Shown here one piece after another: positions 18,175-26,432 of a stretch of DNA of 46,653 nucleotides. Source of the DNA: Photobacterium sanguinicancri. GTDB taxonomy: Bacteria; Pseudomonadota; Gammaproteobacteria; Enterobacterales; Vibrionaceae. A program made the translations under genes and the position numbers. Positions within the stretch are counted from its first letter, which is position 1; every line of letters starts with the position of its first letter. Where the stretch lies: positions 1 through 46,653 of the forward strand of contig NZ_NOIF01000016.1 in assembly GCF_002265265.1 (NCBI RefSeq), written 5' to 3'. The notes under the pieces were generated by a model, which saw only the letters and a list, made by a program, of their open reading frames with translations, was not told the origin of the DNA and did no database searches.

Positions 18175-19491
18175 ATGTTAAGTACACGCAATATTGCCGC
18201 TTTAGGCTTTATGACTTTCGCCATGTATTTGGGCGCAGGTAATCTAATTTTCCCTCCATTTTTAGGCTATCAAGCCGGTGACCACTTTCTGAGTGGTATG
18301 GTGGGATTCCTGCTAACAGGCGTTGGCTTACCAGCACTGGCTTTGGTGATGGTCGCTATCGTTAATGGTTCCGATAACTTAACCGCAGCGTTACCACGCC
18401 GTGTAGCGACTAGCTTTTGGGTAATGGTCTTTATTGTTATTGGGCCTGCTTTTATTATTCCTCGTGCCATAACTGTTGCTTACCAATTTACCTTTTCGCC
18501 ATTTGTCGGTGATACCGCGCTTCCCTTCTTTTCAGCAGCCTTTTGTTTAGCGGCGATCTTATTTTCCTTATACCCAGGTAAGCTGGTGGATTCTTTAGGT
18601 AAGTGGTTAACGCCAGTATTGATTGTGATGCTAACAACGTTAGGTGTCTTCGCGATTGCATTCCCTGGTGGTGATGTGATGACGACGGCAGAGGTTTACC
18701 AACAGAACGCGTTAGCAGAAGGCCTAACCCAAGGTTACATGACCATGGATGCGCTGGGCTCTATTGGCTTTGGTTGGGTAATCTTCCGAGCGATTCAAGG
18801 GATGGGTGTAACAGAACCTAAAGCGATTGCGAAATACACTTTCTACGCAGCTGCGATGTATGCTGTTGCCATGGCGCTGGTTTACATTGCATTGGCTTAT
18901 ATTGGTAGCACGAGTGCTGATTTAGGCACTAGCTTCTCTAATGGCGGTGAAATTTTAACGGCGTTCACCACCTTGCACTTCGGTGTGTATGGTACTTTGT
19001 TATTGGGCTCTGTCATGGTGTTGGCGTGTTTAACGACAGCAATTGGCGTGACGACTGCGGGCAGTGAATTTTATAGCCGTACCTTTACTCCGGTGTCGTA
19101 CAGAGCGAGTGTATGGGCGACCATGATTGCATCTGGTTTGGTTGCTAACGTCGGTTTGGATCAGTTACTGGCCATTACTTTGCCTGTGGTTGTTGCTCTA
19201 CACCCGATTGCAATTGTGTTGCTTTTTATTGCCCCAGTGCGTAAGCGTTTAACCCAAGGTGCAGTGATGGCAACAGTTATTACCACAACGGCATTTGGCT
19301 GTGTTGATGCTTTGCATGTCCTTGGTAAGATGCCAGCAGGCTTAAATGAGATGTTTGAGCACTCGTTGCCACTTTATGATTTCTACGCAAGCTGGATTAT
19401 ACCTGCGATTGTAATGCTGGTGATGAGCTTGGTATATTCAACCTCGAAAGTAAAAGCGCGTTCTACAGTGGTAGCATCAGCTGCGTCGTAA
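18175..19491 (+). CDS. brnQ: Branched-chain amino acid carrier BrnQ (LIV-II)
   Basis: BrnQ is a cation-coupled symporter for leucine, isoleucine and valine in the inner membrane (LIVCS family). The 438-residue protein is hydrophobic throughout, with about 12 membrane segments. The N-terminus, MTFAMYLGAGNLIFPPFLG, is the family signature, and the GFGWVIFRAIQGMG region (about 197-210) is also conserved. The start follows GAGGATAACT. It is transcribed alone: there is a long leader with a leucine-rich peptide upstream and a terminator downstream. It is inserted between yjaG and hupA relative to E. coli. Confidence 0.95.
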   Translation: MLSTRNIAALGFMTFAMYLGAGNLIFPPFLGYQAGDHFLSGMVGFLLTGVGLPALALVMVAIVNGSDNLTAALPRRVATSFWVMVFIVIGPAFIIPRAITVAYQFTFSPFVGDTALPFFSAAFCLAAILFSLYPGKLVDSLGKWLTPVLIVMLTTLGVFAIAFPGGDVMTTAEVYQQNALAEGLTQGYMTMDALGSIGFGWVIFRAIQGMGVTEPKAIAKYTFYAAAMYAVAMALVYIALAYIGSTSADLGTSFSNGGEILTAFTTLHFGVYGTLLLGSVMVLACLTTAIGVTTAGSEFYSRTFTPVSYRASVWATMIASGLVANVGLDQLLAITLPVVVALHPIAIVLLFIAPVRKRLTQGAVMATVITTTAFGCVDALHVLGKMPAGLNEMFEHSLPLYDFYASWIIPAIVMLVMSLVYSTSKVKARSTVVASAAS

Positions 19492-19514
19492 TACTTTGTC
19501 TTAGTTATTATGCG

Positions 19515-19541
19515 TAAAAAAAGGGACCTTGCGGTCCCTTT
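19515..19541 (+). terminator. Intrinsic terminator of brnQ
   Basis: AAAAAAAGGGACC-TTGC-GGTCCCTTTT; the flanking A-run also makes it usable from the minus strand for the convergent CNNM-type gene. Confidence 0.85.
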
Positions 19542-19576
19542 TGAGTTTAAGCCTGAATGACGGTTATAAGCTTGGC

Positions 19577-20644
19577 TTATTCGTCGTCTTTACTTTCTAT
19601 CACGCCATGAAGCTTCTTCCAGCGTTCCCAGCGTTGAAATGCCAGTTGCTGCATGTCGGTATTGGTGTCGGCTTCATCGACAATCTCCTCACCCACCAAG
19701 CTTTCAAACACATCTTCAAGTGTGACAAGTCCTTGCACTGTACCGTATTCATCTACGACGAGAGCCAGCTGAGATCTGTCTTTCATCAAACGCTCAAAGG
19801 CTTTCGGTACGCTCGCGGTGTTTAATACCACGGGAATAGGGCGCATAAGGGCGCCGATTTCTTGGCCGCCACGGCCTGCTTGGCTTTCGGCAAACAGTTC
19901 TAAGCGGTGAACAAAGCCAAGAATGTTGTCTTTTTGCTCGCTGTAAACCAACGGGCGAGAAAACGGGCTTTCTTTATGTTCCGTTAGGAAAGTATCGATG
20001 GATTGTTCAGCCTCAATCCGAAATAGCACCGGGCGTGGTGTCATGATTTTAGTGATGCTCACATTTCGAAATTCGAGCAAGTTGACCAAAATTTTTGATT
20101 CACCTTCAGCCAATTCCCCCGATTCACGTGCCAGCATCGCCATCGCTGATAGTTCATCGCGCAGCTTGGGTTGCTCATGACCGTGGGCTAAACGACGCGT
20201 GATTTGCTCTGACACCCATACAAATGGAGTGAGAGCCCATACCATCCAGCGTAAGATTGAGGCCGACATGGGGGCGAGTTGACGCCAATAAGTTGCGCCG
20301 ATAGTTTTCGGAATAATCTCTGAAAAAAGCAGAATAGCGAACGTCAGAACAGCCGAAAACACACCCAACCATTGGTTACCAAAAACAACCGCAGCTTGTG
20401 CACCTGCAGTGGCAGCACCAACGGTATGAGCAATGGTATTTAAGGTTAGGATTGATGCGAGAGGACGATCAATGTTTTCTTTTAGTGCGGCTAAACGAGG
20501 AGCCATCGGGTGGTTTTGCTGACGTAATGTGCCAATGTAACTTGGCGATATACTCAAAAGAACGGCTTCTAATACCGAACATATAAACGAAACACCAATC
20601 GCAACAGCGATGTAAATCGTAAGGAGTAACATGGTTACCTGCAT
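19577..20644 (-). CDS. CNNM-domain (DUF21) and CBS-domain membrane protein
   Basis: This 355-residue protein has an N-terminal CNNM/DUF21 domain with four hydrophobic segments (about 5-30, 60-80, 88-110, 125-145, including LLFSEIIPKTIGA). It continues into a CBS pair (about 205-325, with MTPRPVLFRI and ALVVDEYGTVQGLVTLEDVFESLVGEEIVDE). The family includes CorB/MpfA-type proteins linked to magnesium or divalent-cation export and older 'hemolysin' annotations; the cation is not determinable here. The C-terminal CorC transporter-associated domain is missing or very short, unlike full-length CorB/YfjD. The start could also be ATG 20632, which has AGG spaced 7 nt upstream. Confidence 0.87.
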   Translation of the reverse strand: MQVTMLLLTIYIAVAIGVSFICSVLEAVLLSISPSYIGTLRQQNHPMAPRLAALKENIDRPLASILTLNTIAHTVGAATAGAQAAVVFGNQWLGVFSAVLTFAILLFSEIIPKTIGATYWRQLAPMSASILRWMVWALTPFVWVSEQITRRLAHGHEQPKLRDELSAMAMLARESGELAEGESKILVNLLEFRNVSITKIMTPRPVLFRIEAEQSIDTFLTEHKESPFSRPLVYSEQKDNILGFVHRLELFAESQAGRGGQEIGALMRPIPVVLNTASVPKAFERLMKDRSQLALVVDEYGTVQGLVTLEDVFESLVGEEIVDEADTNTDMQQLAFQRWERWKKLHGVIESKDDE

Positions 20645-20857
20645 TTTATTAATAAATTACATTTATATTATTCGGCCTTGCGATAAGTAGATACAATTAT
20701 TTCTCTTGTTAAATGCGTAACATTTTGTGAACTTGCGCTCAGTTTATGGTTAAAGAGTCTGCATCTGAGCAAATGATGGCTGACAAACCTTTGCCACAAA
20801 GGCTTCTTTTGAATTAGAGTTGTTCCGTCTGAAGAAAAACCTTAGAAGGGACACCAA

Positions 20858-21130
20858 ATGAACAAGACCCAACTGATTGACCTGATCGCAGAAAAAGCGG
20901 ATCTTTCTAAAGCTCAAGCTAAAGCTGCACTAGAGTCAACACTTGAGGGCATTACTGACGCGCTTAAAGATGGCGACCAAGTTCAACTTATTGGCTTTGG
21001 TACATTCAAAGTGAACCACCGTGCAGCTCGCACTGGTCGTAACCCACAAACGGGTCAAGAGATTCAAATTGCAGCTGCAAATGTTCCTGCATTCGTTTCT
21101 GGTAAAGCACTGAAAGACGCAGTGAAATAA
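20858..21130 (+). CDS. hupA: DNA-binding protein HU-alpha
   Basis: HU is a small nucleoid protein that bends DNA. The 90 residues match the family exactly: [20 protein letters not shown] at the N-terminus and the DNA-binding arm [21 protein letters not shown] (about 46-66). The AAGGGACACC ribosome-binding site is strong. The order hupA-yjaH follows E. coli. The 213-bp upstream region contains a CCTTTG/CAAAGG hairpin (20788-20802 region) but no promoter I can place confidently. Confidence 0.98.
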   Translation: MNKTQLIDLIAEKADLSKAQAKAALESTLEGITDALKDGDQVQLIGFGTFKVNHRAARTGRNPQTGQEIQIAAANVPAFVSGKALKDAVK

Positions 21131-21135
21131 TCTAT

Positions 21136-21169
21136 ACTCCGCCAGTATCCTTATTCTGGCGGAGTTTTT
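21136..21169 (+). terminator. Intrinsic terminator of hupA
   Basis: ACTCCGCCAG (21136-21145) and CTGGCGGAGT (21156-21165) form a perfect 10-bp stem followed by T. It ends only a few bases before the yjaH start, so its T-rich tail serves as the yjaH leader. Confidence 0.93.
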
Positions 21170-21174
21170 CTTTT

Positions 21175-21870
21175 ATGAAGCGATCTTTTCTCTTTCTCCT
21201 CTCATCGTTTCTGCTTGCCGGTTGTGAGTCAGCCAACATTCCTAATAATCCTGTAACTCAAATTGAAACCGACATTGGTGGCCAAGTACTTGGCGATACT
21301 ACGTCTGTCTATTGGTATACCCATCGTCAAAACCGCCCTGTCGATTTAGCTGAACAAGTGTGGATGGGAGACTACGGTGACTATCAATCAGTCTACCGCT
21401 GGCGTGCTGGTAAACTACGTGAAGTGAAACGCGCAGGGCAGCAACTACAAGGTGATAGTGTTAAACCTTTTTCCTTACATGTTCGTTATGACACCCAAGG
21501 TAAAGCGGTTTTCCAGCGTTATTTGGTGGATGAGATTGTCTTGCCACTTTCAGATGCTCAGCTTTTTCGTTATACCGAACAGGCTGATAGAGCTCTGGAT
21601 ACCATGAAAGCACAAAGCAAAGAGGGAGAGCGCTTGGTGCAAGGTCAGTGGCAAAATGGGACGTTAGTGCGTTGTGATGACGGGAAGGCACTAAAAGTGA
21701 CGTTTACGTCGGTATTACCTGATAACCTGACTAAGCAATTAGCATCGTCTCAGGATAGCTATTTTGTTGCGCTAGTAGGGAAAGTCCGTCGAAGTGAAGT
21801 AACCGCTTCAGAGTTACTGCTGTTGAAGGAAGGAGGAAGCTGTTTAGTCCCCCCCTCGATTGCAGAGTAA
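21175..21870 (+). CDS. yjaH: YjaH-type lipoprotein (DUF1481)
   Basis: The 231-residue protein has a lipoprotein signal (MKRSFLFLLSSFLLAGC, Cys17 in the LLAGC lipobox) and so should be a lipid-anchored envelope protein. The remainder fits the DUF1481 family found next to hupA in enterobacteria and vibrios, with a conserved VYWYTHRQNRP stretch and WMGDYGDYQSVYRWR. Function is unknown. It follows hupA by 44 bp with a terminator between. It is convergent with purD across a bidirectional terminator. Confidence 0.85.
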   Translation: MKRSFLFLLSSFLLAGCESANIPNNPVTQIETDIGGQVLGDTTSVYWYTHRQNRPVDLAEQVWMGDYGDYQSVYRWRAGKLREVKRAGQQLQGDSVKPFSLHVRYDTQGKAVFQRYLVDEIVLPLSDAQLFRYTEQADRALDTMKAQSKEGERLVQGQWQNGTLVRCDDGKALKVTFTSVLPDNLTKQLASSQDSYFVALVGKVRRSEVTASELLLLKEGGSCLVPPSIAE

Positions 21871-21924
21871 ATAGCTCATCAGGCATATAATCACGAATCA
21901 CTAGGCGACTGAGTGATTGATAAT

Positions 21925-21951
21925 AAAAAACGCGCATCAAGCGCGTTTTTT
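21925..21951. terminator. Bidirectional terminator yjaH / purD
   Basis: AAAAAACGCGC and GCGCGTTTTTT flank a 5-nt loop, so it works in either direction between the convergent yjaH and purD. Confidence 0.92.
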
Positions 21952-21998
21952 ATAGCAAGTCTGTACGGCTCAATGATGAGCAATACGGAAAAGGGCGA

Positions 21999-23285
21999 TT
22001 AGCCATTTTCGCGTGCAATCGCACGATAGCCGATGTCGTTGCGATGGAACATGCCATCCCAGCTAACTTGCTTAGTTAGCGCGTAGGCACGCTCCTGTGC
22101 TTCAGAAACGCTATTACCTAGAGCAGTTGCACAGAGTACACGACCGCCGTTCGTCACAACGTCGCCAGATTCGTTATTGGTTGTGCCCGCATGGAAAATC
22201 TTCTGGCCTTCAGATTCCACTACTGGCAGTGAAATGACATCACCTTTGGTGTAATCCGCAGGGTAACCACCGGCAGCTAATACTACACCGATAGAGGCAC
22301 GTGGGTCCCATTTCGATTCTGCTTGGTCAAGTTTCTCATCGATAGCCATTAGGCAGAGTTCGACAAGGTCCGATTCCATACGCATCATGATAGGTTGGGT
22401 TTCTGGATCACCAAAGCGGCAGTTATATTCGATCACTTTTGGCGTACCGTCTTCATCGATCATTAAACCCGCGTAGAGGAAACCAGTGTAAGGTGCGCCC
22501 TCTGCATCCATCCCGCGTACGGTTGGGTAAATAACTTCTTCCAGAATTCGGTTATGGATTTCAGGTGTTACTACAGGCGCTGGTGAATAAGCCCCCATGC
22601 CACCGGTATTCGGGCCAGTGTCTTGGTCGCCAACACGTTTGTGGTCTTGGCTGGTGGCCATAGGTAACACGCTAGCACCATCAACCATGACGATGAAGCT
22701 CGCTTCTTCGCCTTCTAAGAATTCTTCGATGACGACACGGCTGCCAGCTTCGCCAAATGCGTTGCCTGCTAGCATGTCTTTGATTGCGTCTTCAGCTTCT
22801 TCAAGAGTCATAGCGACGATAACGCCTTTACCCGCCGCAAGGCCATCCGCTTTCACTACAATCGGGGCACCTTGCTCACGTACATATGCCAGCGCAGGCT
22901 CAATCTCGGTGAAATTCGCGTAAGAGCCCGTTGGGATCTTGTGGCGCGCAAGGAAATCTTTGGTGAAGGCCTTAGAACCTTCAAGTTGTGCCGCAGCTTG
23001 TGTTGGGCCAAAAATAGGTAACCCCGCATCACGGAATGCATCCACCACGCCGATAACCAATGGCGCTTCTGGGCCAACAATCGTTAGCTCGATGGCGTTT
23101 TCTTTCGCAAATGCTACGAGTGCTGCAATGTCTTCAACCCCGATAGCCACATTCTCTAGCTTAGGTTCAAGCGCAGTACCTGCGTTACCAGGAGCAACAA
23201 ACACGGTTTCAACATTTGGGTTTTGTGCTGCTTTCCAACCTAGTGCGTGTTCACGACCACCATTACCGATAACTAAAACTTTCAT
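21999..23285 (-). CDS. purD: Phosphoribosylamine--glycine ligase
   Basis: PurD (GAR synthetase) joins glycine to phosphoribosylamine with ATP, the second step of purine synthesis. The 428-residue ATP-grasp enzyme shows MKVLVIGNGGREHALGWK at the start, VVKADGLAAGKGV (about 144-156) in the ATP-binding core, and GMGAYSPAP and YNCRFGDPETQ in the catalytic domain. It lies 122 bp downstream of purH, with a terminator-like hairpin between them, so purD expression may depend on read-through or on an additional promoter. Confidence 0.98.
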   Translation of the reverse strand: MKVLVIGNGGREHALGWKAAQNPNVETVFVAPGNAGTALEPKLENVAIGVEDIAALVAFAKENAIELTIVGPEAPLVIGVVDAFRDAGLPIFGPTQAAAQLEGSKAFTKDFLARHKIPTGSYANFTEIEPALAYVREQGAPIVVKADGLAAGKGVIVAMTLEEAEDAIKDMLAGNAFGEAGSRVVIEEFLEGEEASFIVMVDGASVLPMATSQDHKRVGDQDTGPNTGGMGAYSPAPVVTPEIHNRILEEVIYPTVRGMDAEGAPYTGFLYAGLMIDEDGTPKVIEYNCRFGDPETQPIMMRMESDLVELCLMAIDEKLDQAESKWDPRASIGVVLAAGGYPADYTKGDVISLPVVESEGQKIFHAGTTNNESGDVVTNGGRVLCATALGNSVSEAQERAYALTKQVSWDGMFHRNDIGYRAIARENG

Positions 23286-23367
23286 CTCTCAATCCTTATC
23301 ACCACGCCATGTTAACGGTGAACGCAAAATGGCAAAGTTTGAAATATTTGTCATGTAGCTTAACGAG

Positions 23368-23395
23368 AAAAAGCGAGAGTAAACTCTCGCTTTTT
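23368..23395. terminator. Symmetric hairpin between purH and purD
   Basis: AAAAAGCGAGAGT (23368-23380) and ACTCTCGCTTTTT (23383-23395) form a 13-bp perfect stem with a T-run on either strand, 12 bp after the purH stop. It is a full intrinsic terminator in appearance inside what is normally one purHD operon. Confidence 0.8.
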
Positions 23396-23407
23396 AGTCA
23401 CATAATA

Positions 23408-25000
23408 TTAGTGACGGAAGTGGCGCATGCCAGTGAATAGCATCGCCATGCCATGTTCGTCGGCAGCCGCAATCACTTCGTCATCACGCATTGAACCACC
23501 AGGCTGAATGACACAAGTAATCCCTGCTTCTGCTGCGGCATCAATACCATCGCGGAATGGGAAGAATGCATCTGATGCCATTACACTACCCGCAACTTCA
23601 AGGTTTTCGTCAGCAGCTTTGATTCCGGCAATTTTTGCCGAGTAAACGCGGCTCATTTGGCCAGCGCCGACACCGATAGTCATATTGCCTTTCGCGTAAA
23701 CAATCGCGTTTGATTTCACGTACTTTGCTACCTTCCAACAAAATAGCGCATCACGCAGTTCGTCAGCGTTTGGCGTACGCTGAGAAACAACTTTTAGGTC
23801 GTCTTCGTTAACCATACCTTGGTCGCGGTCTTGAACTAACAGGCCGCCATTAACACGCTTAACATCGAAACCGGTTGTTTTCGTCGTCCACTCGCCACAC
23901 TCAAGAAGGCGTAGGTTTTTCTTGGCTGTAATAATTTCAATGGCGTCAGCAGAAACAGAAGGGGCGATGATCACTTCAACGAACTGGCGCTCAGTGATAG
24001 CCGTTGCTGTTGCCGCATCTAGCTCGCGGTTAAATGCGATAATGCCACCAAATGCCGATGTTGGGTCTGTTTTGTAAGCGCGGTCGTAAGCCTCAAGAAT
24101 GTTATCGCCTAGCGCAACACCACAAGGGTTAGCATGTTTTACAATGACACATGCTGGAAGGTCGAATTCTTTGACGCACTCAAGTGCCGCATCAGTATCA
24201 GCGATATTGTTGTAAGACAGCGCTTTACCTTGGATTTGACGTGCGGTTGAAACAGACGCTTCTTCTGGGTTCGCTTCAACATAAAAAGCCGCCGCTTGGT
24301 GGCTGTTCTCGCCGTAGCGCATATCTTGTTTTTTCTCGAACTGCTGGTTGAACGTACGAGGGAATTTAGACGCTTGGTCTCCGTCTTTGTTCTCACCGTA
24401 AGATGGCACCATAGTACCAAAGTAGTTAGCGATCATACCGTCGTAAGAAGCCGTGTGCTCAAACGCTGCAATCGCTAGGTCGAAACGAGTTTCAAGTGTT
24501 AGAGATTTGTCGTTTGCGTCCATTTCCGTGATAACACGGCCATAGTCGTGTGCGTTAACCACGATAGCGACATCTTTGTGGTTTTTCGCCGCTGAGCGAA
24601 CCATTGTTGGACCACCGATGTCGATGTTCTCAACCGCGTCAGCAAGAGTACAACCTTCTTTAGCGACGGTTTCAGCGAAGGGGTAAAGGTTGACCACGAC
24701 CATATCGATAGGGTTGATACCGTGTTGTGCCATTACCGCATCGTCTTGACCACGACGGCCAAGAACGCCACCGTGTACTTTAGGGTGAAGGGTTTTAACA
24801 CGGCCATCCATCATTTCTGGGAAACCAGTGTAATCAGAAACTTCAGTAACTTTGATACCTTGCTCAGCAAGTAGGCGAGCAGTACCGCCAGTTGATAAGA
24901 TATCAACACCACGGTTGGCTAGCGCTTGTGCGAATTCTACAATACCAGTTTTGTCTGATACGCTAATTAGCGCACGGCGGATAGGACGAGCGTTTTCCAT
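23408..25000 (-). CDS. purH: Bifunctional AICAR transformylase / IMP cyclohydrolase
   Basis: PurH performs the last two steps of IMP synthesis. The start is ATG 25000 ([19 protein letters not shown], 530 residues; E. coli 529); a longer frame from 25018 adds six unconserved residues. The N-terminal IMP cyclohydrolase domain has the MGS-like fold ([15 protein letters not shown]), and the C-terminal transformylase domain carries the catalytic Lys-His in [10 protein letters not shown] (about 260-270). It ends with the conserved [12 protein letters not shown] PurR box overlaps its promoter and a long stem occupies the 5' UTR. Confidence 0.98.
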   Translation of the reverse strand: MENARPIRRALISVSDKTGIVEFAQALANRGVDILSTGGTARLLAEQGIKVTEVSDYTGFPEMMDGRVKTLHPKVHGGVLGRRGQDDAVMAQHGINPIDMVVVNLYPFAETVAKEGCTLADAVENIDIGGPTMVRSAAKNHKDVAIVVNAHDYGRVITEMDANDKSLTLETRFDLAIAAFEHTASYDGMIANYFGTMVPSYGENKDGDQASKFPRTFNQQFEKKQDMRYGENSHQAAAFYVEANPEEASVSTARQIQGKALSYNNIADTDAALECVKEFDLPACVIVKHANPCGVALGDNILEAYDRAYKTDPTSAFGGIIAFNRELDAATATAITERQFVEVIIAPSVSADAIEIITAKKNLRLLECGEWTTKTTGFDVKRVNGGLLVQDRDQGMVNEDDLKVVSQRTPNADELRDALFCWKVAKYVKSNAIVYAKGNMTIGVGAGQMSRVYSAKIAGIKAADENLEVAGSVMASDAFFPFRDGIDAAAEAGITCVIQPGGSMRDDEVIAAADEHGMAMLFTGMRHFRH

Positions 25001-25029
25001 TGCAAGCATCTCTTTCAATACACGGGGAT

Positions 25030-25088
25030 AGGATATTTTCCAAAACTAAGCTGAATAAAAGCCATAGTTTGGTTTTGGGAAATATCCT
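25030..25088 (-). promoter_or_regulatory. Long stem-loop in the purH 5' UTR
   Basis: AGGATATTTTCCAAAAC (25030-25046) and GTTTTGGGAAATATCCT (25072-25088) are inverted copies matching at 16 of 17 positions around a 25-nt loop. The structure ends about 30 nt before the purH start and has no U-run, so it is not a terminator. It would be the dominant structure of the purH leader RNA. Confidence 0.6.
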
Positions 25089-25144
25089 CGGCTAAAATCG
25101 CGTAGTGCCGAGTCATTTAATGGTGTGATAGGTTGATGACGCAT

Positions 25145-25182
25145 ATTTTACATGATTCTGACTGTTGCGCAAACGTTTGCCT
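25145..25182 (-). promoter_or_regulatory. purH promoter with PurR operator
   Basis: On the minus strand, TTTGCG (25173-25168), 17-bp spacer and TAAAAT (25150-25145) form a promoter. GCGCAAACGTTTGCCT (25167-25182) matches the 16-bp PurR consensus palindrome at 14 positions by eye and overlaps the -35. This placement is the classical one for repression by PurR with hypoxanthine or guanine. The operator also lies about 40 bp upstream of the divergent zntR start. Confidence 0.8.
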
Positions 25183-25222
25183 TGTGATTTCCATAGAGAT
25201 TTAGCGAGGAAAGGAGAGAGAG

Positions 25223-25687
25223 ATGTATTTGATTGGTCAACTGGCCAAACGCTCAGGGGTAAGTAGCGATACCTTAAGGTTTTATGAAAAGAATGGCTTG
25301 CTTCAGCCCGCAGGGCGCAGTGATAGCGGTTATCGCCTTTATAGCGAAGAAAATTTATCACGGGTGAAATTTATTATTCGTTCGAAAACGATCGGCTTGA
25401 GTTTAGATGAAATTCGAGAGCTATTAGATATACGTTTAGAAGCAAGTCAGCATAGCTGCGCGGAGGTAAAGGCAATCACCCAAGCCAAGCTGGACGAAGT
25501 CGATACCAAAATATCGGAGTTAAAGCGTATTCGTGTCGCATTGAAAAAAATCAATGATGCTTGTTGTGGGCATGACGATGATAATGCCAGCCATTGCTCT
25601 ATCTTAGAAGCACTTGGTGATCACCAAGGTGATAAAACAAAAGCCCCGACAGACGTATGCTGTGCAGGGCAATGTCGCAATAAGTAA
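25223..25687 (+). CDS. zntR: Zn(II)-responsive MerR-family regulator ZntR
   Basis: ZntR senses zinc and activates the ZntA exporter promoter by distorting DNA. The 154-residue protein has the MerR winged helix (MYLIGQLAKRSGVSSDTLRFYEKNGLL), a coiled coil (about 75-110) and the Zn-binding residues of the ZntR type: C79, then C114-C115, H117/H124 and C125 (DACCGHDDD...HCSILEAL). E. coli ZntR uses the equivalent C79, C114, C115, H119 and C124. The tail has three further cysteines (CCAGQC), possibly extra metal ligands. A GAAAGGAGAGAGAG ribosome-binding site is very strong. No zntA is in the window. Confidence 0.9.
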   Translation: MYLIGQLAKRSGVSSDTLRFYEKNGLLQPAGRSDSGYRLYSEENLSRVKFIIRSKTIGLSLDEIRELLDIRLEASQHSCAEVKAITQAKLDEVDTKISELKRIRVALKKINDACCGHDDDNASHCSILEALGDHQGDKTKAPTDVCCAGQCRNK

Positions 25688-25708
25688 GGGCGGCATAACG
25701 TCGGCGGC

Positions 25709-25915
25709 TTAGCTTTCGTCTGATGTCGCTTCTTTCGCATTGTCGATTGCATCTTTGGTGGTGTCACGGAAAAAGTGTCCCGTTGCTTTGGTTGCATCAC
25801 GGGTGGCATGGCCAATATCACGAAAGCCGTCTTTGATGCCTTGCTTTTCTTGTGCAGAACAACCCACTAAAACTAGGCTGCTAAGGGCCGCAACCATTAG
25901 GATTGCTTTCTTCAT
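25709..25915 (-). CDS. Small lipoprotein, entericidin-like
   Basis: This is a 68-residue protein with a lipoprotein signal peptide (MKKAILMVAALSSLVLVGC, Cys19). The mature part is about 50 residues and is one probable amphipathic helix with repeated TKA/TKDA units (GHATRDATKATGHFFRDTTK). The size and composition recall entericidin-type or stress lipoproteins, but no family can be assigned with confidence. It is convergent with zntR, with only 21 bp between stops and no clear terminator. Confidence 0.7.
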   Translation of the reverse strand: MKKAILMVAALSSLVLVGCSAQEKQGIKDGFRDIGHATRDATKATGHFFRDTTKDAIDNAKEATSDES

Positions 25916-26078
25916 CGTTATTTATCCAATTCATGAGTGGTCGTAAGATTGATAGTGTATCGAAATCTCGCGATTAAAAAACCCTAAGATAGCGCTGAAT
26001 GTGGCATAACATACGCTAGTGAAAGAGAATTAACTGTGTTAGCTTCAGGGTATTAAGTAGCTGTATATAGGGATTATC

Positions 26079-26360
26079 ATGCTAAAAAATAACGAATATT
26101 TTGATGGTCAGGTGAAGTCGATTGGGTTTGAAACTCAGGGCGATCACTGCAGTATTGGTGTCATGGCGATTGGTGAATACAAGTTTGGTACGGCAGCGCC
26201 AGAGAAAATGACCGTCGTAAAAGGCGCATTAACAGTGAAATTACCCGGCCATGTTGAGTGGGAAACTTACAGTGCTGGAGATTCGTTCGAAGTGCCGGGC
26301 GATTCCGCTTTTGAGGTCAAGGTGGACGTGCCCACCGCTTATTTATGTGATTATTTATAA
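26079..26360 (+). CDS. ppnP: Pyrimidine/purine nucleoside phosphorylase PpnP
   Basis: PpnP (YaiE, DUF1255) is a small cupin that phosphorolyses several nucleosides to bases and ribose-1-phosphate. The 93 residues match the family length. Conserved features are [13 protein letters not shown] at the start, the [20 protein letters not shown] cupin strand and [14 protein letters not shown] near the end. The gene is monocistronic with a terminator directly after its stop. Confidence 0.93.
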   Translation: MLKNNEYFDGQVKSIGFETQGDHCSIGVMAIGEYKFGTAAPEKMTVVKGALTVKLPGHVEWETYSAGDSFEVPGDSAFEVKVDVPTAYLCDYL

Positions 26361-26366
26361 AAAGAA

Positions 26367-26393
26367 GAGCTTCGCGTTGCGGAGCTTTTTTTT
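26367..26393 (+). terminator. Intrinsic terminator of ppnP
   Basis: AGCTTCGC-GTT-GCGGAGCT with one wobble, followed by eight T. Confidence 0.9.
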
Positions 26394-26432
26394 GTCTGAA
26401 ATTTGAGTTCAGCAAATAGATAGGAGTAATGC

